From positions 477,001 through 541,000 of the forward strand of contig CAUVYP010001207.1 of assembly GCA_963556195.1 (NCBI GenBank): a stretch of 64,000 bases of DNA. The letters are read 5' to 3'. Origin of the DNA: Sepiola atlantica. Taxonomy: Eukaryota; Mollusca; Cephalopoda; Sepiida; Sepiolidae. This document shows, in pieces, positions 37,101-50,600 of the stretch (position 1 is its first letter; each line of letters starts with the position of its first letter). A program made the translations under genes and the position numbers. Below the pieces are notes generated by a model that did not search any database, was not told the DNA's origin, and saw only the letters and a program-made list of their open reading frames with translations.

Positions 37101-38140
37101 GATGACTTTGTTCAAGTTGCCGATTCTTAAGGATTGAAAATAGATGTTATCGTTTAAAGTCGGATTCTAAAGCATTGTAAATAGATGACTTTGTTCAAGT
37201 TGCGGATTCTTAAGCTTTGAAAATAGATGATATCGTTTAAAGTCGGATTCTAATGTATTGTAAATAGATGACTTTGTTCAAGTGTCGGATTCTTTAGGTT
37301 TTAAAATAGATGATATCGTTTAAAGTCGGATTCTAAAGCATTGTAAATAGATGACTTTGTTCAAGTTGCGGACTCTGATAGTTTGAAAATAGATTATATC
37401 GTTTAAAGTCGGATTCTAAAGCATAGTTAATAGATGACTATGTTCAAGTTGCGGATTCTTTAGGCTGGAAAATAGATGATATTGTTTTAAGTCGGATACT
37501 AAAGCATTGTAAATAGATGACTTTGTTCAAGTTGCGGATTCTTAAGGTTTGAAAATAAATGATATCGTTTAAAGTCGGATTCTAAAGCATTGTAAATAGA
37601 TGACTGTGTTCAACTTGCGGATTCTTAAGGTTTGAAAATAGATGATATCGTTTAAGATCGGATTCCAAACCATTGCAAATAGATGACTGTGTTAAGTTGC
37701 GGATTCTTAAGGTTTGAAAATAGATGATATCGTTTAAGGTCGGATTCTACAGCATTGTAAATAGATGACTTTGTTCAAGTGGCCGATACTTAAGGTTTGA
37801 AAATAGATGATATCGTTTAAAGTCGGATTCTAAAGCATTGTAAATAGATGACCTTGTTCAAGTTGCGGATGCTTGATGTTTGAAAATAGATGACATAGTT
37901 TAAAGTCGGATTCTAAAGCATTGTAAATAGATGACTTTGTTCAAGTTGCGGATTCTTAAGGTTTGAATATAGATGATATCGTTTAAAGTCGGATTCTAAA
38001 GCATTGTGAATAGATGACTTTGGTCAAGTGGCGGACTCTTAAGGTTTGAAAATAGATGATATTGTTTAAAGTACGATTCTAAAGACTTGTAAGTAGATGA
38101 CTTTATTACAGTTGCGGATTCTTAAGGTTTGAAAATAGAT
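37101..38140 (+). repeat. Displaced copy of the 26.5-27.6 kb segment
   Basis: This segment repeats 26520-27555 at a 10,585-bp offset with the same order of rare variants, including the ctgatagtttg monomer (ttatag in the other copy), gcatagttaatag, ggctggaaaatag, aaccattg and gaatatagatg. It sits between HOR3 and the lead-in of HOR4. HOR2 lies between the two copies, so HOR2 and HOR3 may have expanded inside a once continuous array. Confidence 0.75.
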
Positions 38141-39390
38141 GACATTGTTTAAAGTCGCATTCTAAAGCATTGTAAATAGATGACTTTGTTCAAGTTGCGG
38201 ATTCTTAAGGTTTGAAAATAGATGATATCGTTTAAAGTCGGATTCTAAAGCATTGTAAATAAATGACTTTGTTCAAGTTGCGGATTCTTAAGGTTTGAAA
38301 ATAGATGATATCGTTTAAAGTCGGATTCTAAAGCATTGTAAATAGATGACTTTGTTCAAGTTGCGGATTCTTAAGGTTTGAAAATAGATGATATCGTTTA
38401 AAGTCGAATTCTAAAGCATTGTAAATAGATGACTTTGTTAAAGTTGCGGATTCTTAAGGTTTGAAAATAGATGATATCGTTTAAAGTCGGATTCTAACGC
38501 ATTGTAAATAGATGACTTTGTTCAAGTTGCGGATTCTTAAGGTTTGAAAATAGAAGATAATGTTTAAAGTAGGCTTCGAAAGCATTGTAAATAGATGATT
38601 TGTTCAAGTGGCGGACTCTTAAGGTTTGAAAATAGATGATATTGTTTTAAGTACGATTCTAAAGCATTGTAAGTAGATGACTTAATTACAGTTTCGGATT
38701 CTTAAGGTTTTAAAATAGATGACATTGTTTAAAGTCGCATTCTAAAGCATTGTAAATAGATGACTTTGTTCAGGTTGCGGATTCTTAAAGTTTGAAAATA
38801 GATGATATCGGTTTAAGTCGGATTCTAAAGCATTGTAAATAGATGACTTTGTTCAAGTTGCGGATTCTTAAGGTTTGAAAATAGATGATATCGTTTAAAG
38901 TCGGATTCTAACGCATTGTAAATAGATAACTTTGTTCAAGTTGCGGATTCTTAAGGTTTGAAAATAGATGATATCGTTTAAAGTCGGATTCTAAAGCATT
39001 GTAAATAGATGACTTTGTTCAAGTTGCGGATTCTAAAGGTTTGAAAATAGATGATATCGTTTGAAGTCGGATTCTAAAGCATTGTAAATAAATGACTTTG
39101 TTCAAGTTGCGGATTCTTAAGGTATGAAAATAGATGATATCGGTTTAAGTCGGATTCTAAAGCATTGTAAATAGATGACTTTGTTCCAGTTGCGGATTCT
39201 TAAGGTTTTAAAATAGATGATATCGTTTAAAGTCGGATTCTAACGCATTGTAAATAGATGACTTTGTTCAAGTTGCGGATTCTTAAGGTTTGAAACTAGA
39301 AGATAATGTTTAAAGTAGGATTCAAAAGCATTGTAAATAGATGACTTCGTTCAAGTTGCGGATTCTAAAGGTTTTAAATCAGATGATATC
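38141..39390 (+). repeat. Lead-in to HOR4
   Basis: The block holds the gaagataatg/aggcttc/gatttgttca series (gatttgttca at 38597), then the gttttaagtacg, aattacagtttcgg and ttcaggttgcgg monomers. The same series comes at 42396 before the next HOR4 copy, 3,799 bp on. Because the HOR4 marker spacing there is 3,468 bp, this lead-in has four monomers more than its counterpart. Confidence 0.65.
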
Positions 39391-42300
39391 GTTGCAAGTG
39401 TAGTTCTAAAGCATTGTAAATAGATGACTTTGTTCAAGTTGCGGATTCTTAAGGTTTGAAAATCGATGATATCGTTCGAAGTCGGATTCTAAAGCATTGT
39501 AAATAGATGACTTTGTTCAAGTTGCCGATTCTTAAGCTTTGAAAAAAGATGATATGTTTTAAAGTCGGATTTAAAAGCATTGTAAATAGATGACTTTGTT
39601 CAGGTTGCGGATTCTTAAGGTTTGAAAATAGATGATTTCGTTTAAAGTCGGATTCTTAAGCATTGTAAATAGATGACTTGTTCAAGTTGCCGATTCTTAA
39701 GCTTTGAAAATAGATGATATGGTTTAAAGTCGGATTCTAAAGCATTGTAAATAGATGACTTTGTTCAAGTGGCGGATTCTTAAGGTTTGAAAATAGATGA
39801 TATCGTTTAAAGTCGGATTCTAAAGTATTGCAAATAGATGACTTTGTTCAAGTGTCGGATTCTTTAGGTTTTAAAATAGATGATATCGTTTAAAGTCGGA
39901 TTATAAAGCATTGTAAATAGATGACTTTGTTCAAGTTGCGTATTCTTAAGGTTTGAAAATAGATGATATCGTTAAAAGTCGGATTCTAAAGCATTGTAAA
40001 TAGGTGACTTTGTTCAAGTTGCGGATTCTTAAGCTTTGAAAATAGATGATATCGTTTAAAGTCGGATTCTAAAGCATTGTAAATAGATGACTTTGTTCAA
40101 GTTGCGGATTCTTAAGGTTTGAAAATAGATGATATCGTTTGAAGTCGGATTCTAAAGCATTGTAAATAGATGACTTTGTTCAAGTTGCGGATTCTTAAGG
40201 TTTGAAAATAGATGATATCGGTTTAAGTCGGATTCTAAAGCATTGTAAATAGATGACTTTGTTCCAGTTGCGGATTCTTAAGGGTTGAAAATAGATGATA
40301 TCGTTTAAAGTCGGATTCTAACGCATTGTAAATAGATGACTTTGTTCAAGTGGCGGATTCTTAAGGTTTGAAACTAGAAGATAATGTTTAAAGTAGGATT
40401 CAAAAGCATTGTAAATAGATGACTTCGTTCAAGTTGCGGATTCTAAAGGTTTTAAATCAGATTATATCGTTGCAAGTGTAGTTCTAAAGCATTGTAAATA
40501 GATGACTTTGTTCAAGTTGCGGATTCTTAAGGTTTGAAAATCGATGATATCGTTTGAAGTCGGATTCTAAAGCATTGTAAATAGATGACTTTGTTCAAGT
40601 TGCCGATTATTAAGCTTTGAAAAAAGATGATATGTTTTAAAGTCGGATTTAAAAGCATTGTAAATAGATGACTTTGTTCAAGTTGCGGATTCTTAAGGTT
40701 TGAAAATAGATGATTTCGTTTAAAGTCGGATTCTTAAACATTGTAAATAGATGACTTGTTCAAGTTGCCGATTCTTAAGCTTTGAAAATAGATGATATGG
40801 TTTAAAGTCGGATTCTAAAGCATTGTAAATAGATGACTTTGTTCAAGTTGCGGATTCTTAAGGTTTGAAAATAGATGATATCGTTTAAAGTCGGATTCTA
40901 AAGTATTGCAAATAGATGACTTTGTTCAAGTGTCGGATTCTTTAGGTTTTAAAATAGATGATATCGTTTAAAGTCGGATTATAAAGCATTGTAAATAGAT
41001 GACTTTGTTCAAGTTGCTTATTCTTAAGGTTTGAAAATAGATGATATCGTTTAAAGTCGGATTCTAAAGCATTGTAAATAGATGACTTTGTTCAAGTTGC
41101 GAGTTTTTAAGGTTTAAAACAAGATTATATCGTTTAAAGTCGGATTCTAACGCATAGTAAATAGATGACTTTTTTCAAGTTGCGGATTCTTAAGGTTTGA
41201 AACTAGAAGATAATGTTTAAAGTAGGATTCAAAAGTATTGTAAATAGATGACTTCGTTCAAGTTGCGGATTCTTAAGGTTTTAAATCAGATGATATCGTT
41301 GCAAGTGTAGTTCTAAAGCATTGTAAATAGATGACTTGTTCAAGTTGCCGATTCTTAAGCTTTGAAAATAGATGATATGGTTTAAAGTCGGATTCTAAAG
41401 CATTGTAAATAGATGACTTTCTTCAAGTTGCGGATTCTTAAGGTTTGAAAATAGATGATATCGTTTAAAGTCGGATTCTAAAGTATTGTAAATAGATGAC
41501 TTTGTTCAAGTGTCGGATTCTTTAGGTTTTAAAATAGATGATATCGTTTAAAGTCGGATTCTAAAGCATTGTAAATAGATGACTTTGTTCAAGTTGCGTA
41601 TTCTTAAGGTTTGAAAATAGATGATATCGTTAAAAGTCGGATTCTAAAGCATTGTAAATAGATGACTTTGTTCAAGTTGCGGATTCTTAAGGTTTGAAAA
41701 TAGATGATATCGTTTAAAGTCGGATTATAAAGCATTTGTTCAAGTTGCGGATTTTTTAAGGTTTGAAAATAGATGATATCGTTTAAAGTCGGATTCTAAA
41801 GCATTGTAAATAGATGACTTTGTTCAAGTTGCGGATTCTTAAGGTTTGAAAATAGATGATATTGTTTAAAGTACGATTCTAAAGACTTGTAAGTAGATGA
41901 CTTTATTACAGTTGTGGATTCTTAAGGTTTGAAAATAGATGACAGTGTTTAAAGTCGCATTCTAAAGCATTGTAAATAGATGACTTTGTTAAGTTGCGGA
42001 TTCTTAAGGTTTGAAAATAGATGATATCGGTTAAAGTCGGATTCTAAAGCATTGTAAATAGATGACTTTGTTCAAGTTGCGGATTCTTAAGGTTTGAAAA
42101 TAGATGATATCGTTTAAAGTCGGTTTCTAACGCATTGTAAATAGATGACTTTGTTCAAGTTGCGGATTCTTAAGTTTTGAAAATAGATGATATCGTTTAA
42201 AGTCGGATTCTAAAGCATTGTAAATAGATGACTTTGTTCAAGTTGCGGATTCTTAAGGTTTGAAAATAGATGATATCGTTTATAGTCAGATTCTTAAGCA

Positions 42301-42858
42301 TTGTAAATAGATGACCTTGTTCAAGTTGCGCATTCTTAAGGTTTGAAAATAGATGATATCGTTTAAAGTCGGATTCTAAAGCATTGTAAATAGATGATTT
42401 GTTCAAGTGGCGGACTCTTAAGGTTTGAAAATAGATGATATTGTTTTAAGTACGATTCTAAAGCATTGTAAGTAGATGACTTAATTACAGTTTCGGATTC
42501 TTAAGGTTTTAAAATAGATGACATTGTTTAAAGTCGCATTCTAAAGCATTGTAAATAGATGACTTTGTTCAGGTTGCGGATTCTTAAGGTTTGAAAATAG
42601 ATGATATCGGTTTAAGTCGGATTCTAAAGCATTGTAAATAGATGACTTTGTTCCAGTTGCGGATTCTTAAGGTTTTAAAATAGATGATATCGTTTAAAGT
42701 CGGATTCTAACGCATTGTAAATAGATGACTTTGTTCAAGTTGCGGATTCTTAAGGTTTGAAACTAGAAGATAATGTTTAAAGTAGGATTCAAAAGCATTG
42801 TAAATAGATGACTTCGTTCAAGTTGCGGATTCTAAAGGTTTTAAATCAGATGATATCG
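39391..42858 (+). repeat. HOR4 copy 0, shortened (3,468 bp, about 42 monomers)
   Basis: Marker gttgcaagtg occurs at 39391, 40469, 41299 and 42859 (spacings 1,078, 830 and 1,560). The full copies have 994, 829, 1,893 and 1,077. Against them this copy has one extra monomer in the first interval and lacks 1,410 bp (17 monomers) over the later part. The missing monomers fall in several places between about 41650 and 42650, including the two around the gcgagttc type and a run after the ttcaggttgcgg monomer. Confidence 0.75.
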
Positions 42859-45800
42859 TTGCAAGTGTAGTTCTAAAGCATTGTAAATAGATGACTTTGT
42901 TCAAGTTGCGGATTCTTAAGGTTTGAAAATCGATGATATCGTTTGAAGTCGGATTCTAAAGCATTGTAAATAGATGACTTTGTTCAAGTTGCCGATTCTT
43001 AAGCTTTGAAAAAAGATGATATGTTTTAAAGTCGGCTTTAAAAGCATTGTAAATAGATGACTTGTTCAAGTTGCCGATTCTTAAGCTTTGAAAATAGATG
43101 ATATGGTTTAAAGTCGGATTCTAAAGCATTGTAAATAGATGACTTTGTTCAAGTGGCGGATTCTTAAGGTTTGAAAATAGATGATATCGTTTAAAGTCGG
43201 ATTCTAAAGTATTGCAAATAGATGACTTTGTTCAAGTGTCGGATTCTTTAGGTTTTAAAATAGATGATATCGTTTAAAGTCGGATAATAAAGCATTGTAA
43301 ATAGATGACTTTGTTCAAGTTGCGTATTCTTAAGGTTTGAAAATAGATGATATCGTTAAAAGTCGGATTCTAAAGCATTGTAAATAGGTGACTTTGTTCA
43401 AGTTGCGGATTCTTAAGCTTTGAAAATAGATGATATCGTTTAAAGTCGGATTCTAAAGCATTGTAAATAGATGACTTTGTTCAAGTTGCGGATTCTTAAG
43501 GTTTGAAAATAGATGATATCGTTTGAAGTCGGATTCTAAAGCATTGTAAATAGATGACTTTGTTCAAGTTGCGGATTCTTAAGGTTTGAAAATAGATGAT
43601 ATCGGTTTAAGTCGGATTCTAAAGCATTGTAAATAGATGACTTTGTTCCAGTTGCGGATTCTTAAGGGTTGAAAATAGATGATATCGTTTAAAGTCGGAT
43701 TCTAACGCATTGTAAATAGATGACTTTGTTCAAGTTGCGGATTCTTAAGGTTTGAAACTAGAAGATAATGTTTAAAGTAGGATTCAAAAGCATTGTAAAT
43801 AGATGACTTCGTTCAAGTTGCGGATTCTAAAGGTTTTAAATCAGATGATATCGTTGCAAGTGTAGTTCTAAAGCATTGTAAATAGATGACTTTGTTCAAG
43901 TTGCGGATTCTTAAGGTTTGAAAATAGATGATATCGTTTAAAGTCGGATTCTAAAGCATTGTAAATAGATGACTTTGTTCAAGTTGCCGATTCTTAAGCT
44001 TTGAAAAAAGATGATATGTTTTAAAGTCGGATGTAAAAGCATTGTAAATAGATGACTTTGTTCAAGTTGCGGATTCTTAAGGTTTGAAAATAGATGATTT
44101 CGTTTAAAGTCGGATTCTTAAGCATTGTAAATAGATGACTTGTTCAAGTTGCCGATTCTTAAGCTTTGAAAATAGATGATATGGTTTAAAGTCGGATTCT
44201 AAAGCATTGTAAATAGATGACTTTGTTCAAGTTGCGGATTCTTAAGGTTTGAAAATAGATGATATCGTTTAAAGTCGGATTCTAAAGTATTGCAAATAGA
44301 TGACTTTGTTCAAGTGTCGGATTCTTTAGGTTTTAAAATAGATGATATCGTTTAAAGTCGGATTATAAAGCATTGTAAATAGATGACTTTGTTCAAGTTG
44401 CTTATTCTTAACGTTTGAAAATAGATGATATCGTTAAAAGTCGGATTCTAAAGCATTGTAAATAGATGACTTTGTTCAAGTTGCGAGTTCTTAAGGTTTA
44501 AAACAAGATTATATCGTTTAAAGTCGGATTCTAACGCATTGTAAATAGATGACTTTGTTCAAGTTGCGGATTCTTAAGGTTTGAAACTAGAAGATAATGT
44601 TTAAAGTAGGATTCAAAAGTATTGTAAATAGATGACTTCGTTCAAGTTGCGGATTCTTAAGGTTTTAAATCCGATGATATCGTTGCAAGTGTAGTTCTAA
44701 AGCATTGTAAATAGATGACTTGTTCAAGTTGCCGATTCTGAAGCTTTGAAAATAGATGATATGGTTTAAAGTCGGATTCTAAAGCATTGTAAATAGATGA
44801 CTTTCTTCAAGTTGCGGATTCTTAAGGGTTGAAAATAGATGATATCGTTTAAAGTCGGATTCTAAAGTATTGTAAATAGATGACTTTGTTCAAGTGTCGG
44901 ATTTTTTAGGTTTTAAAATAGATGATATCGTTTAAAGTCGGATTCTAAAGCATTGTAAATAGATGACTTTGTTCAAGTTGCGTATTCTTAAGGTTTGAAA
45001 ATAGATGATATCGTTAAAAGTCGGATTCTAAAGCATTGTAAATAGATGACTTTGTTCAAGTTGCGAGTTCTTAAGGTTTAAAACTAGATGATATCGTTTA
45101 ATGTCGGATACTAAAGCATTGTAAATAGATTACTATGTTCAAGTTCCGTATTCTTAAGGTTTGAAAATAGATGATATCATTTAAACTCGGATTATAAAGC
45201 ATTTGTTCAAGTTGCGGATTTTTTAAGGTTTGAAAATAGATGATATCGTTTAAAGTCGGATTCTAAAGCATTGTAAATAGATGACTTTGTTCAAGTTGCC
45301 GATTCTTATGGTTTGAAAATAGATGATATTGTTTAAAATACGATTCTAAAGACTTGTAAGTAGATGACTTTATTACAGTTTCGGATTCTTAAGGTTTGAA
45401 AATAGATGACATTGTTTAAAGTCGCATTCTAAAGCATTGTAAATAGATAACTTTGTTAAGTTGCGGATTCTTAAGGTTTGAAAATAGATGATATCGGTTA
45501 AAGTCCGATTCTAAAGCATTGTAAATAGATGACTTTGTTCAAGTTTCGGATTCTTTAGGTTTGAAAATAGATGATATCGTTTAAAGTCGGTTTCTAACGC
45601 ATTGTAAATAGATGACTTTGTTCAAGTTGCGGATTCTTAAGGTTTGAAAATAGATGATATCGTTTAAAGTCGGATTCTAAAGCATTGTAAATAGATGACT
45701 TTGTTCAAGTTGCGGATTCTTAAGGTTTGAAAATAGATGATATCGTTTATAGTCAGATTCTTAAGCATTGTAAATAGATGACCTTGTTCAATTTGCGGAT

Positions 45801-47651
45801 GCTTGATGTTTGAAAATAGATGACATAGTTTAAAGTCGGATTCTAAAGCATTGTAAATAGATGACTTTGTTCAAGTTGCGGATTCTTAAGGTTTGAAAAT
45901 AGATGATATCGTTTAAAGTCGGATTCTAAAGCATTGTAAATAGATGACTTTGTTCAAGTTGCGGATTCTTAAGGTTTGAAAATAGATGATATCGTTTAAA
46001 GTCGGATTCTAAAGCATTGTAAATAAATGACTTTGTTCAAGTTGCGGATTCTTAACGTTTGAAAATAGATGATATCGTTTAAAGTCGGATTCTAAAGCAT
46101 TGTAAATAGATGACTTTGTTCAAGTTGCGGATTCTTAAGGTTTGAAAATAGATGATATCGCTTAAAGTCGGATTCTAACGCATTGTAAATAGATGACTTT
46201 GTTCAAGTTGCGGATTCTTAAGGTTTGAAAATAGAAGATAATGTTTAAAGTAGGCTTCAAAAGCATTGTAAATAGATGATTTGTTCAAGTGGCGGACTCT
46301 TAAGGTTTGAAAATAGATGATATTGTTTAAAGTACGATTCTAAAGCATTGTAAGTAGATGACTTTATTACAGTTTCGGATTCTTAAGGTTTTAAAATAGA
46401 TGACATTGTTTAAAGTCGCATTCTAAAGCATTGTAAATAGATGACTTTGTTCAGGTTGCGGATTCTTAAAGGTTGAAAATCAGATGATATCGGTTTAAGT
46501 CGGATTCTAAAGCATTGTAAATAGATGACTTCGTTCAAGTTGCGGATTCTTAAGGTTTTTAATCAGATAATATCGTTGCAAGTGTAGTTCTAAAGCATTG
46601 TAAATAGACGACTTTGTTCAAGTTGCCGATTCTTAAGCTTTGAAAAAAGATGATATGTTTTAAAGTCGGATTTAAAAGCATTGTAAATAGATGACTTTGT
46701 TCAAGTTGCGGATTCTTAAGGTTTGAAATTGGATGATTTCGTTTAAAGTCGGATTCTTAAGCATTGTAAATAGATGACTTGTTAAGTTGCCGATTCTTAA
46801 GCTTTGAAAATAGATGATATAGTTTAAAGTCGGATTCTAAAGCATTGTAAATAGATGACTTTGTTCAAGTTGCGGATTCTTAAGGTTTTAAAATAGATGA
46901 TATCGTTTAAAGTCAGATTCTAAAGTATTGCAAATAGATGACTTTGTTCAAGTGTCGGATTCTTTAGGTTTTAAAATAGATGATATCGTTTAAAGTCGGA
47001 TTCTTTAGCATTGTAAATAGATGACTTTGTTCAAGTTGCGTATTCTTAAGGTTTGAAAATATATGATATAGTTCAAAGTCGGATTCTAAAGCATTGTAAA
47101 TAGATGACTTTGTTCAAGTTGCGGATTCTTAAGGTTTGAAAATAGATGATATCGTTTAAAGTCGGATTCTAACGCATTGTAAATAGATAACTTAGTTCAA
47201 GTTGCGGATTCTTAAGGTTTGAAAATAGATGATATCGTTTAAAGTCGGATTCTAAAGCATTGTAAATAGATGACTTTGTTCAAGTTGCGGATTCTTAAGG
47301 TTTGAAAATAGATGATATCGTTTGAAGTCGGATTCTAAAGCATTGTAAATAAATGACTTTGTTCAAGTTGCGGATTCTTAAGGTTTGAAAATAGATGATA
47401 TCGGTTTAAGTCGGATTCTAAAGCATTGTAAATAGATGACTTTGTTCCAGTTGCGGATTCTTAAGGTTTTAAAATAGATGATATCGTTTAAAGTCGGATT
47501 CTAACGCATTGTAAATAGATGACTTTGTTCAAGTTGCGGATTCTTAAGGTTTGAAACTAGAAGATAATGTTTAAAGTAGGATTCAAAAGCATTGTAAATA
47601 GATGACTTCGTTCAAGTTGCGGATTCTAAAGGTTTTAAATCAGATGATATC
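42859..47651 (+). repeat. HOR4 copy 1 (4,793 bp, about 58 monomers)
   Basis: It is bounded by gttgcaagtg at 42859 and 47652. The internal markers at 43853, 44682 and 46575 recur at 48646, 49475 and 51368, each exactly 4,793 bp away. The 15-bp-deleted monomer at 45197 recurs at 49990 with the same offset. Agreement between copies is almost complete by eye; an example of a difference is cttaaggtttg near 43915 against cttaatatttg near 48706. Fifty-eight full monomers would be 4,814 bp; the 15-bp deletion and a few 1-bp losses explain the remainder. Confidence 0.87.
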
Positions 47652-50600
47652 GTTGCAAGTGTAGTTCTAAAGCATTGTAAATAGATGACTTTGTTCAAGT
47701 TGCGGATTCTTAAGGTTTGAAATCGATGATATCGTTTGAAGTCGGATTCTAAAGCATTGTAAATAGATGACTTTGTTCAAGTTGCCGATTCTTAAGCTTT
47801 GAAAAAAGATGATATGTTTTAAAGTCGGATTTAAAAGCATTGTAAATAGATGACTTTGTTCAAGTTGCGGATTCTTAAGGTTTGAAAATAGATGATTTCG
47901 TTTAAAGTCGGATTCTTAAGCATTGTAAATAGATGACTTGTTCAAGTTGCCGATTCTTAAGCTTTGAAAATAGATGATATGGTTTAAAGTCGGATTCTAA
48001 AGCATTGTAAATAGATGACTTTGTTCAAGTGGCGGATTCTTAAGGTTTGAAAATAGATGATATCGTTTAAAGTCGGATTCTAAAGTATTGCAAATAGATG
48101 ACTTTGTTCAAGTGTCGGATTCTTTAGGTTTTAAAATAGATGATATCGTTTAAAGTCGGATTATAAAGCATTGTAAATAGATGACTTTGTTCAAGTTGCG
48201 TATTCTTAAGGTTTGAAAATAGATGATATCGTTAAAAGTCGGATTCTAAAGCATTGTAAATAGGTGACTTTGTTCAAGTTGCGGATTCTTAAGCTTTGAA
48301 AATAGATGATATCGTTTAAAGTCGGATTCTAAAGCATTGTAAATAGATGACTTTGTTCAAGTTGCGGATTCTTAAGGTTTGAAAATAGATGATATCGGTT
48401 TAAGTCGGATTCTAAAGCATTGTAAATAGATGACTTTGTTCCAGTTGCGGATTCTTAAGGGTTGAAAATAGATGATATCGTTTAAAGTCGGATTCTAACG
48501 CATTGTAAATAGATGACTTTGTTCAAGTTGCGGATTCTTAAGGTTTGAAACTAGAAGATAATGTTTAAAGTAGGATTCAAAAGCATTGTAAATAGATGAC
48601 TTTGTTCAAGTTGCGGATTCTAAAGGTTTTAAATCAGATGATATCGTTGCAAGTGTAGTTCTAAAGCATTGTAAATAGATGACTTTGTTCAAGTTGCGGA
48701 TTCTTAATATTTGAAAATAGATGATATCGTTTAAAGTCGGATTCTAAAGCATTGTAAATAGATGACTTTGTTCAAGTTGCCGATTCTTAAGCTTTGAAAA
48801 AAGATGATATGTTTTAAAGTCGGATGTAAAAGCATTGTAAATAGATGACTTTGTTCAAGTTGCGGATTCTTAAGGTTTGAAAATAGATGATTTCGTTTAA
48901 AGTCGGATTCTTAAGCATTGTAAATAGATGACTTGTTCAAGTTGCCGATTCTTAAGCTTTGAAAATAGATGATATGGTTTAAAGTCGGATTCTAAAGCAT
49001 TGTAAATAGATGACTTTGTTCAAGTTGCGGATTCTTAAGGTTTGAAAATAGATGATATCGTTTAAAGTCGGATTCTAAAGTATTGCAAATAGATGACTTT
49101 GTTCAAGTGTCGGATTCTTTAGGTTTTAAAATAGATGATATCGTTTAAAGTCGGATTATAAAGCATTGTAAATAGATGACTTTGTTCAAGTTGCTTATTC
49201 TTAACGTTTGAAAATAGATGATATCGTTAAAAGTCGGATTCTAAAGCATTGTAAATAGATGACTTTGTTCAAGTTGCGAGTTCTTAAGGTTTAAAACAAG
49301 ATTATATCGTTTAAAGTCGGATTCTAACGCATTGTAAATAGATGACTTTGTTCAAGTTGCGGATTCTTAAGGTTTGAAACTAGAAGATAATGTTTAAAGT
49401 AGGATTCAAAAGTATTGTAAATAGATGACTTCGTTCAAGTTGCGGATTCTTAAGGTTTTAAATCAGATGATATCGTTGCAAGTGTAGTTCTAAAGCATTG
49501 TAAATAGATGACTTGTTCAAGTTGCCGATTCTGAAGCTTTGAAAATAGATGATATGGTTTAAAGTCGGATTCTAAAGCATTGTAAATAGATGACTTTCTT
49601 CAAGTTGCGGATTCTTAAGGGTTGAAAATAGATGATATCGTTTAAAGTCGGATTCTAAAGTATTGTAAATAGATGACTTTGTTCAAGTGTCGGATTCTTT
49701 AGGTTTTAAAATAGATGATATCGTTTAAAGTCGGATTCTAAAGCATTGTAAATAGATGACTTTGTTCAAGTTGCGTATTCTTAAGGTTTGAAAATAGATG
49801 ATATCGTTAAAAGTCGGATTCTAAAGCATTGTAAATAGATGACTTTGTTCAAGTTGCGAGTTCTTAAGGTTTAAAACTAGATGATATCGTTTAATGTCGG
49901 ATACTAAAGCATTGTAAATAGATTACTATGTTCAAGTTCCGTATTCTTAAGGTTTGAAAATAGATGATATCATTTAAACTCGGATTATAAAGCATTTGTT
50001 CAAGTTGCGGATTTTTTAAGGTTTGAAAATAGATGATATCGTTTAAAGTCGGATTCTAAAGCATTGTAAATAGATGACTTTGTTCAAGTTGCCGATTCTT
50101 ATGGTTTGAAAATAGATGATATTGTTTAAAGTACGATTCTAAAGACTTGTAAGTAGATGACTTTATTACAGTTTCGGATTCTTAAGGTTTGAAAATAGAT
50201 GACATTGTTTAAAGTCGCATTCTAAAGCATTGTAAATAGATGACTTTGTTAAGTTGCGGATTCTTAAGGTTTGAAAATAGATGATATCGGTTAAAGTCCG
50301 ATTCTAAAGCATTGTAAATAGATGACTTTGTTCAAGTTTCGGATTCTTTAGGTTTGAAAATAGATGATATCGTTTAAAGTCGGTTTCTAACGCATTGTAA
50401 ATAGATGACTTTGTTCAAGTTGCGGATTCTTAAGGTTTGAAAATAGATGATATCGTTTATAGTCGGATTCTAAAGCATTGTAAATAGATGACTTTGTTCA
50501 AGTTGCGGATTCTTAAGGTTTGAAAATAGATGATATCGTTTATAGTCAGATTCTTAAGCATTGTAAATAGATGACCTTGTTCAAGTTGCGGATGCTTGAT

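Noticed and set aside
42197..42406. Open frame of 69 codons on the - strand
   Set aside because: Same repeat-derived frame with monomer-type differences; not a gene.
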